Below are positions 58,681-64,000 of a stretch of 64,000 nt of DNA, one piece after another. Position 1 is the stretch's first letter. Every line of letters starts with the position of its first letter. The notes below the pieces were generated by a model, which saw nothing but the letters and a program-made list of their open reading frames with translations, was not told the DNA's origin and did not search any database. A program made the position numbers and the translations under genes. Origin of the DNA: Parolsenella sp958406235 (GTDB lineage Bacteria > Actinomycetota > Coriobacteriia > Coriobacteriales > Atopobiaceae); assembly GCF_039062465.1 (NCBI RefSeq), contig NZ_JBCLNF010000003.1, positions 1 to 64,000 of the forward strand. Reading direction: 5' to 3'.

Positions 58681-60126
58681 CTAGGCCTCCCCGCCTTGCA
58701 CTCCGGGCCTGAGGACGCCCGCGACCTCGCCCGCCGTCGTGATGGAGCCGCAAGCCACGAGTGGCACGCCCTTGAGCGCGGCCAGCGCCTCCTCGACGCT
58801 CGCGAACACGGCCTTGGGCGCCTTCCCAGCGCGCTCGAACATCTCGGCGAGCTCGACGGGTCCGAGGGCGCGGTCAGACTGGGTGCGCGTGACGTAGACC
58901 TCGGGGAACTCCGGGGCGAGAAGGCCCACGATACCCTCGACGTCCTTATCGGCAAGGACCGCGCACAAAAGCGCCGGCCTGCTCGCGACATCCGGGTCGA
59001 CGCCACGCACGGCGGAGAGGAACGTCTGGACGCTCTGCGGGTTGTGGCAGGCGTCAATGAGCACGGGCGGCTCGGAAGAGACGAGGTCGAAGCGCCCCGG
59101 CGTGGGACAGGCGGCCACGGAGCGAAGGAGGCTCTCCTCGTCGAGCGCGCGACCGAGGTAGTGCTCGGCCAGCGCGATGGCGCACGAGATGTTCGCCGCC
59201 TGATAGCCGGGCTTGGGAGCCGAGACGCCAGGATACGCATGGACCTCGGTGCCTCCCACGCCAGTCTCCACGTCGAGGACGAGGTTGTCGCCAATCCTCG
59301 TGGGACGGCTCGTGACCTCGTAGAAGGCATGCGGCAGGTCCGCGTGCTCACGCGGGACGCCCGGATGCATCTCGCCCGCGGCGTCGGCGAGGTCCCTGGG
59401 GCGCAGAAGCGTCGGGATGACGCCGGCTTCGGCGCAGCGCTCGAGGAAGACGTCCTCGACGCTCGCCGGGGTCGCCGTACCCACGCCAAGGACGCAGGTC
59501 CTTCCGGGCTTGATGATGGCGGCCTTCTCGCCCGCGATGGCCTCGAGCGTGTCGCCGAGGATCCTCATGTGGTCGAGACCGATGCCCGTGACGGCGACGG
59601 ACTTGATGTTGTGCGCGGCGCTCGTCGCATCCCAGCGCCCGCCCATGCCACACTCAAGCACGGCGACGTCAACGCCCGCCTCGGCGAAAACGACGAGGGC
59701 GGCCACGGTGAGCAGGTCGAACTCCGTGATGTCATAGGGCCTCTCCCCCGCGGCGCTGCGGCGCGCGTTCACGCGCTCGCCCGAGGTGACGGCGGCCGCC
59801 ATACCACGCGCGAAGTTCTCCTCGCTCACAGGACGGCCCATGACCTCCATGCGCTCCGTGAGGCACACGAGCTCAGGCGAGGTGTAGAGGGCGACGCGCT
59901 TGCCCTCCCCCATGAGGATCGCGGCGGTATAGCGCGAGGTCGAGGTCTTCCCGTTGGTACCCGCAATTTGGACGCTCTCGAAGTGATCATCCGGATTGCC
60001 GAGTTCCGCGAGCATGTCCTCGACGCTTTCGAGCAGGGGCTGGATGCCGAACTTCTTGGTGGCGTGAAGCCTCTCCATCGCCTCGTCGAAGGTGTAGGAG
60101 GGAATCTCGAACGGAATCTGATACAT
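58681..60126 (-). CDS. folC: Folylpolyglutamate synthase/dihydrofolate synthase
   Basis: A 481-residue Mur-ligase-like enzyme that adds glutamates to folates. The P-loop is AGTNGKTSTS (about residue 57), and DITEFDLLTVAALVVF plus LECGMGGRWDATS are family blocks; DACHNP marks the C-terminal domain. The ATG at 60126 is chosen; a TTG two codons earlier is possible. It is the last gene of the folate operon, 108 bp after folE. In acetogen-like folate metabolism polyglutamylation keeps the C1 carrier in the cell. Confidence 0.95.
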   Translation of the reverse strand: MYQIPFEIPSYTFDEAMERLHATKKFGIQPLLESVEDMLAELGNPDDHFESVQIAGTNGKTSTSRYTAAILMGEGKRVALYTSPELVCLTERMEVMGRPVSEENFARGMAAAVTSGERVNARRSAAGERPYDITEFDLLTVAALVVFAEAGVDVAVLECGMGGRWDATSAAHNIKSVAVTGIGLDHMRILGDTLEAIAGEKAAIIKPGRTCVLGVGTATPASVEDVFLERCAEAGVIPTLLRPRDLADAAGEMHPGVPREHADLPHAFYEVTSRPTRIGDNLVLDVETGVGGTEVHAYPGVSAPKPGYQAANISCAIALAEHYLGRALDEESLLRSVAACPTPGRFDLVSSEPPVLIDACHNPQSVQTFLSAVRGVDPDVASRPALLCAVLADKDVEGIVGLLAPEFPEVYVTRTQSDRALGPVELAEMFERAGKAPKAVFASVEEALAALKGVPLVACGSITTAGEVAGVLRPGVQGGEA

Positions 60127-60234
60127 GTGCAAGGAACTCCTCAGGAAGGGGCGCGGCCGCGCCTCGCGCCTGGCGGCGGAGGGTGGCGCACGAAGGGTCG
60201 GGGCGCGAGCCGGCGGACGAGAACCTGGCCCACG

Positions 60235-60909
60235 CTACCTGCCAAGGAGGCGAAGGGCCTCCTCGCGGGTCTTGTTGTCGGTCTTGAGCATGCCGCGGGC
60301 GGCGCTCGTGACGGTCATGGCACCGGCAGCACGGATGCCACGCATCGTCATGCAGGTATGCTCCGCCTCGATGACGACCATGACGCCCACGGGGTCGAGC
60401 TCGGCCATCATGGCGTCGGCCACCTGACCGGTGAGGCGTTCCTGGAGCTGGGGACGAGCGGCGAAGCCCGCCACGCAACGCGCGATCTTCGAGAGGCCCG
60501 TGATGCGGCCGTCGCGCGGGATGTAGGCCACGTGGGCCCTGCCGATGAACGGCAGGATGTGATGCTCGCACATGGAGTGGAATGGAATGTCGCGCACGAC
60601 GACGAGCTCCTCGTTGCCCTCCTCGTGGAACTGCTTGCGCAGATGGCGGGCCGGGTCGTCCGCCAGGCCCGAGAAGAGCTCCTCGCACGCGCGCGCCACG
60701 CGGTCCGGCGTGCCCACGAGACCCGGGCGGTCCGGGTCCTCGCCGATGCCGATGAGCAGCTCGCGGACGGCGGCCTCGATGCGCGGTCGGTCGACGCCGG
60801 CGGCGTGGCTGGCCTTGCCGGACACCGAGGACGCGGCGGCAGGCGTCACAGCGGCAGGCGCGGGCTGCGCCGCCACGCCAGCGGTCTGGGCCCTGAGGTC
60901 TTCGGTCAT
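60235..60909 (-). CDS. folE: GTP cyclohydrolase I
   Basis: A 224-residue enzyme that opens GTP to dihydroneopterin triphosphate, the first step of folate synthesis. Zinc ligands are in FHSMCEHHILPF (Cys, His) and EAEHTCMTMRG (Cys). An Ala-rich N-terminal extension of about 45 residues (VAAQPAPAAVTPAAAS) precedes the catalytic domain. ATG 60909 follows GGGGG, one base after the folD stop, so translation is coupled. Confidence 0.96.
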   Translation of the reverse strand: MTEDLRAQTAGVAAQPAPAAVTPAAASSVSGKASHAAGVDRPRIEAAVRELLIGIGEDPDRPGLVGTPDRVARACEELFSGLADDPARHLRKQFHEEGNEELVVVRDIPFHSMCEHHILPFIGRAHVAYIPRDGRITGLSKIARCVAGFAARPQLQERLTGQVADAMMAELDPVGVMVVIEAEHTCMTMRGIRAAGAMTVTSAARGMLKTDNKTREEALRLLGR

Positions 60910-60910
60910 G

Positions 60911-61780
60911 TTATTCCCCCTTAGTGCGGGCTGCGACACGCTCCGCCGCCTGCACGACATGTTGCATAAGTACAGCGGTGGTGAGAGAACCCACCCCGCC
61001 GGGAACGGGCGTCACGGCGTCGACGACGGGCTCCACAGCGTCGAAGTCGACGTCGCCGACGAGCCTGCCGGCGCTCTCGTCCCAGTTGATACCCACGTCG
61101 ACGACCACCTGGCCGGCGCGCACGCAGTCTGCGCCCACCATGCGCGCCCGCCCGCAGGCGACCACGAGCACGTCCGCCTCGCGACAGCACTGCGCGAGGT
61201 CGCGTGTCTTGGAATGGCACATCGTCACGGTGGCGTTCGCCGCCTGGAGCATCATCGCGACGGGTCTGCCGATCACGAGCGAGCGGCCCACCACGGTCAC
61301 GCGAGCGCCCTCGAGCGGCACGCCGGCGGCGGAGAGCAGGTGCATCACCGCATCCGCCGTGCACGGGGCATAGCCCTCGCCAGAGCCCGTGAACACGCCG
61401 GAGAGCGATGCCGAGGTAAGGCAGTCGACATCCTTCTCGGGAGCGACGGCCTCGCACGCGGCCGCCTCGTCGAGCGAGGCGGGAAGGGGACGGAACATCA
61501 GGATGCCGTGAACGGCAGGATCCGCGTTGGCGGAGGCGATGGTGGCCATGAGCTCGCCTTGCGAGCAGGCAGGGTCAAGCACGACCCTGCGCACGTCGAC
61601 GCCGGCAGACGCGGCGCGCTTGAGCAGGCCTCGTTCGTAGGAGAGGTCGTCGGCGCGCTCGCCCACGCGAATCAGACAGAGCGTCGGCGCCACGCCACGG
61701 GCGCGGAGGGCCTCGGCACGAGCGGCGATGCCCTCCGTGAGCCTCGCCGCGACGGGTGCGCCCTTGAGAAGCTTCGCCAT
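60911..61780 (-). CDS. folD: Methylene-THF dehydrogenase (FolD) lacking cyclohydrolase residues
   Basis: A 289-residue FolD. The Rossmann site is VVGRSLVIGRP, and KDVDCLT (residues 116-122) and PVPGGVGSLTTAVL are family blocks. In bifunctional FolD a Lys four residues after a conserved Tyr (YxxxK) and a Gln in ILVQLPLP drive the cyclohydrolase step. Here Tyr48 is followed at +4 by Leu52, and the Gln position is Phe96 (GILMFRPLP); the Gly of KDVDG is Cys120. It is thus probably a dehydrogenase only. fchA lies one base upstream. The reaction is methylene-THF to methenyl-THF with NAD(P). Confidence 0.92.
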   Translation of the reverse strand: MAKLLKGAPVAARLTEGIAARAEALRARGVAPTLCLIRVGERADDLSYERGLLKRAASAGVDVRRVVLDPACSQGELMATIASANADPAVHGILMFRPLPASLDEAAACEAVAPEKDVDCLTSASLSGVFTGSGEGYAPCTADAVMHLLSAAGVPLEGARVTVVGRSLVIGRPVAMMLQAANATVTMCHSKTRDLAQCCREADVLVVACGRARMVGADCVRAGQVVVDVGINWDESAGRLVGDVDFDAVEPVVDAVTPVPGGVGSLTTAVLMQHVVQAAERVAARTKGE

Positions 61781-61781
61781 G

Positions 61782-62414
61782 CTAACCCCTCCCCCTCACC
61801 GCGCGTGCGGCGGCGTCAGCCAGGGCGTCCGCCCGAGGCAGCCAGTGCTCGAGCAGCTCCTCGCACTCCTCCTCGAGCTCACAGGCACGTTTGCGGTCCG
61901 CCATGGCGGTGGTGTTGGCGTAGAGCGTGAGGCTCGCGCTCATGAGGGCGGCGCGGCAGAGCTGCGCGCCACACGCCACGTCCGAGATGAGCAGGCGCGA
62001 GACGTGGTCTCCCAGCTCCTCGAGAAGTGCCAGCGAGCGGGCGCAGGCCACCATGATGCGATACGGCGGCAGCGCCGCCTCGTGCAGCGCCGCCTCGATG
62101 GCGTCCGCACGGTGCGGGTCCTCGCGATCGATCGCGTAGGCAGCCGAGACCGCCGCATACGCGCGGGCGTCCTCGTCCATAAGGACGAGGAGCTCGTGGC
62201 GGGTGCGGTCGGTCGCGGCGATCGTGTGACGGATGCTCTCGTCATGCGCGGCGTATGCGGGCTTGCCCTCGGTAAAGCGGCAGACCATCGTGCAGAGCGC
62301 CGTTCCCAGCGCCCCCACGTAGGCGGAGGCCCCGCCGCCGCCCGGAACGGGCTCCCGGGCGGCCAGGCGCTCGGAGAACTCCGCGCAGGTCTTCTCGGTC
62401 ATAGAAACACTCAT
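61782..62414 (-). CDS. fchA: Methenyl-THF cyclohydrolase/cyclodeaminase family protein
   Basis: A 210-residue helical protein of the FTCD-C family. The substrate-binding motif is PVPGGGGASAYVGALGTAL near residue 23. In clostridia this family (FchA) hydrolyses methenyl-THF to 10-formyl-THF. The position between fhs and folD supports that role, and FolD appears to lack it. ATG 62414 is chosen, with GGGAG 12 bases upstream, inside the tail of fhs; the next ATG at 62402 is also possible. A formiminocyclodeaminase role is less likely as no histidine-degradation gene is near. Confidence 0.9.
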   Translation of the reverse strand: MSVSMTEKTCAEFSERLAAREPVPGGGGASAYVGALGTALCTMVCRFTEGKPAYAAHDESIRHTIAATDRTRHELLVLMDEDARAYAAVSAAYAIDREDPHRADAIEAALHEAALPPYRIMVACARSLALLEELGDHVSRLLISDVACGAQLCRAALMSASLTLYANTTAMADRKRACELEEECEELLEHWLPRADALADAAARAVRGRG

Positions 62415-62430
62415 GAACTGGGGTGACTCC

Positions 62431-64000
62431 CTAGAAAAGGCCGGTGATGCGGCCGTCCTCGTCGACGTCGATGTTCTCCGCGGCGGGGCGCTTGGGCAGG
62501 CCCGGCATCGTCATGATGTCGCCCGTGAGCGCAACGATGAAGCCGGCACCGGCGGAGACCTTCACCGAGCGGACGGTGATGCGGAAGCCCTCGGGGGCGC
62601 CCAGCTTCTTGGCGTCGTCGGAGAAGGAGTACTGGGTCTTGGCCATGCAGACGGGCATGTTCGTGAAGCCCTGCTCCTCGAGCTGGGCGATCTGCTTGGC
62701 AGCGGCGGGAGTGAAGTCGACGCCGTCAGCGTGGTAGATGCGGCGGGCGATGGCGTCGATGCTCTCGCGGATGCCGCCGAGCTCATAGGCCTGCGTGAAC
62801 TCGCTAGGCTCGTCGCATAGGCGCACGACCTCCTCGGCGAGCGCCAGGCCACCCTCGCCGCCCTTCGCCCAGACCTCGGACAGGGCGACGTTCACGCCGA
62901 GCTCATGGCACTTGGCCTCGACGAGATCAAGCTCGGCCTTCGTGTCCGTAGGGAACGCGTTGATGGCGACGACGACGGGCAGGCCGAAGACCTCGCGCAT
63001 GTTGGTGACGTGGCGCAGGAGGTTGGGCATGCCGGCCTCGAGGGCCTCGAGGTTCTCCTCGCCCAAAGCCGTCTTGGGCACGCCGCCGTTGTGCTTAAGG
63101 GCGCGCACAGTAGCGACGACCACGCAGGCGCTCGGAGTGAGCCCAGCCATGCGGCACTTGATGTCGCAGAACTTCTCCGCGCCGAGGTCCGCGCCGAAGC
63201 CCGCCTCGGTGACGACGTAGTCGCCGAGCTTCATCGCGACGTCGGTCGCCATGACGGAGTTGCAGCCGTGGGCGATGTTGGCGAAGGGGCCGCCGTGGAC
63301 GAACGCGGGCGTGTGCTCGAGCGTCTGGACGAGGTTGGGCGAGATGGCGTCCTTGAGCAGCGCCGTCATGGCACCCTCGGCGTGGAGGTCATGCGCGGTG
63401 ACGGGCGTGCGGTCGAAGGTGTAGCCAACCACGATGCGGCCGAGGCGGGCCTTGAGGTCTGCGATGGAGGTGGCCAGGCAGAAGCAGGCCATGACCTCAG
63501 AGGCGACGGTGATGTCGAAGCCGTCCTCACGGGGCATGCCGTTAGCGACGCCGCCGAGGCCGCAGACGATGTTGCGCAGCTGGCGGTCGTTCATGTCGAC
63601 GACGCGCTTCCAGGTGATGCGGCGCGGGTCGATGCCGAGGGCGTTGCCCTGCTTGATGTGGTTGTCGAGCATGGCGGCGAGGAGGTTGTTCGCCGCGCCG
63701 ATGGCGTGGAAGTCACCGGTGAAGTGCAGGTTGATGTTCTCCATGGGCACAACCTGCGCGTAGCCGCCGCCGGCGGCACCACCCTTAATGCCGAAGACCG
63801 GGCCGAGGGACGGCTCGCGAAGCGCAAGCACGGCCTTCTTGCCAAGACGCTGGAGGGCGTCAGCGAGGCCCACGGACGTCGTGGTCTTGCCCTCGCCCGC
63901 GGGCGTGGGGTTGATGGCGGTCACGAGGACAAGCTTGGCGCAGCGCTCCTTGTCGCGAAGCTTCGTGACGTCGACCTTGGCCATGTGGTGGCCGTAGGGG
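62431..64000 (-). CDS. fhs: Formate-tetrahydrofolate ligase (5' end outside the window)
   Basis: At least 522 residues are visible. The P-loop is PTPAGEGKTTTSVGL, and EPSLGPVFGIKGGAAGGGY is a family block. The frame stays open beyond the ATG at 63984 to the window edge: upstream codons read PYGHH before MAKVDV, matching the PYGHY-KAKV segment of the family, so the true start lies past 64000. Normal length is about 555. It makes 10-formyl-THF from formate, ATP and THF, and can use the formate of PFL. It is the first visible gene of the folate operon. Confidence 0.96.
   Translation of the reverse strand, partial: PYGHHMAKVDVTKLRDKERCAKLVLVTAINPTPAGEGKTTTSVGLADALQRLGKKAVLALREPSLGPVFGIKGGAAGGGYAQVVPMENINLHFTGDFHAIGAANNLLAAMLDNHIKQGNALGIDPRRITWKRVVDMNDRQLRNIVCGLGGVANGMPREDGFDITVASEVMACFCLATSIADLKARLGRIVVGYTFDRTPVTAHDLHAEGAMTALLKDAISPNLVQTLEHTPAFVHGGPFANIAHGCNSVMATDVAMKLGDYVVTEAGFGADLGAEKFCDIKCRMAGLTPSACVVVATVRALKHNGGVPKTALGEENLEALEAGMPNLLRHVTNMREVFGLPVVVAINAFPTDTKAELDLVEAKCHELGVNVALSEVWAKGGEGGLALAEEVVRLCDEPSEFTQAYELGGIRESIDAIARRIYHADGVDFTPAAAKQIAQLEEQGFTNMPVCMAKTQYSFSDDAKKLGAPEGFRITVRSVKVSAGAGFIVALTGDIMTMPGLPKRPAAENIDVDEDGRITGLF

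Noticed and set aside
1..64000. tRNA or rRNA genes
   Set aside because: No cloverleaf with a GTTCGA-type T loop and acceptor pairing was seen in any spacer. This was by eye; a covariance search would settle it.

Overview
The window is a high-GC, gene-dense chromosomal stretch with strong G/C at third codon positions, so almost every true gene has a long antisense shadow. Gene content fits an anaerobic actinobacterium of the class Coriobacteriia (Olsenella/Atopobium-like): pyruvate formate-lyase with its activase, a bifunctional AdhE, two further iron-dependent alcohol dehydrogenases, an FNR-like regulator with a cysteine-rich N-terminus, formate-tetrahydrofolate ligase with a separate methenyl-THF cyclohydrolase, and a glutamate synthase pair. 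This placement is inferred from gene content. No rRNA, tRNA, CRISPR array, transposase or phage gene was seen.

Layout. 0.2-2.4 kb: ArsC-like protein, 3-hydroxyacyl-CoA dehydrogenase, Nudix hydrolase. 2.6-6.9 kb: FNR-like regulator beside pflA-pflB, with an FNR-type box and a well-spaced -10 upstream of pflA. 7.1-11.1 kb: LysR regulator, amidohydrolase and APC permease, with a second box of the same half-sites ahead of the permease. 11.3-13.3 kb: GntR-ABC-permease operon. 13.3-16.7 kb: rlmH, a small zinc-finger-like protein, an Ogt-type methyltransferase, a lipoprotein, an AIM24-like protein. 17-18.9 kb: methionine aminopeptidase and class II aldolase. 19.2-25.5 kb: two iron alcohol dehydrogenases, acylphosphatase, SDR, radical SAM/SPASM protein. 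25.5-26.3 kb: gene-free spacer with two long inverted-repeat elements. 26.3-28.2 kb: LysR regulator and aldo/keto reductase. 28.6-31.8 kb: methionine genes (metY and a MetE-like methyltransferase). 32.1-38.9 kb: unknown protein and gltD-gltB. 39.2-50.2 kb: DNA-repair block (rmuC, addA-like, addB-like, recN) plus nadK. 50.5-58.4 kb: APH-fold kinase, adhE, membrane protein, PLP-enzyme fragment, thrS, zinc-ribbon membrane protein. 58.7-64 kb: folate operon fhs-fchA-folD-folE-folC, with fhs running off the right edge.

How the parts work together. The mixed-acid/ethanol module (PFL, AdhE, other alcohol dehydrogenases) makes acetyl-CoA, formate and reduced products; formate can enter the folate pool through Fhs, FchA and FolD. 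FolD lacks the usual cyclohydrolase lysine and glutamine, so FchA probably carries the cyclohydrolase step. The redox regulator at 2.6 kb carries FNR-type base-contacting residues and matches the TTGAT-N4-GTCAA boxes at pflA and at the permease.

The most notable regulatory object is the metY leader: promoter with an adjoining perfect palindrome, a 30-codon Met-rich leader ORF with a strong ribosome site, an exact 10-nt antiterminator match and an intrinsic terminator. This is the layout of translation-coupled attenuation. Spacers also carry a repeat family of two palindromic modules (four loci), three long hairpin elements, and several short tandem duplications.
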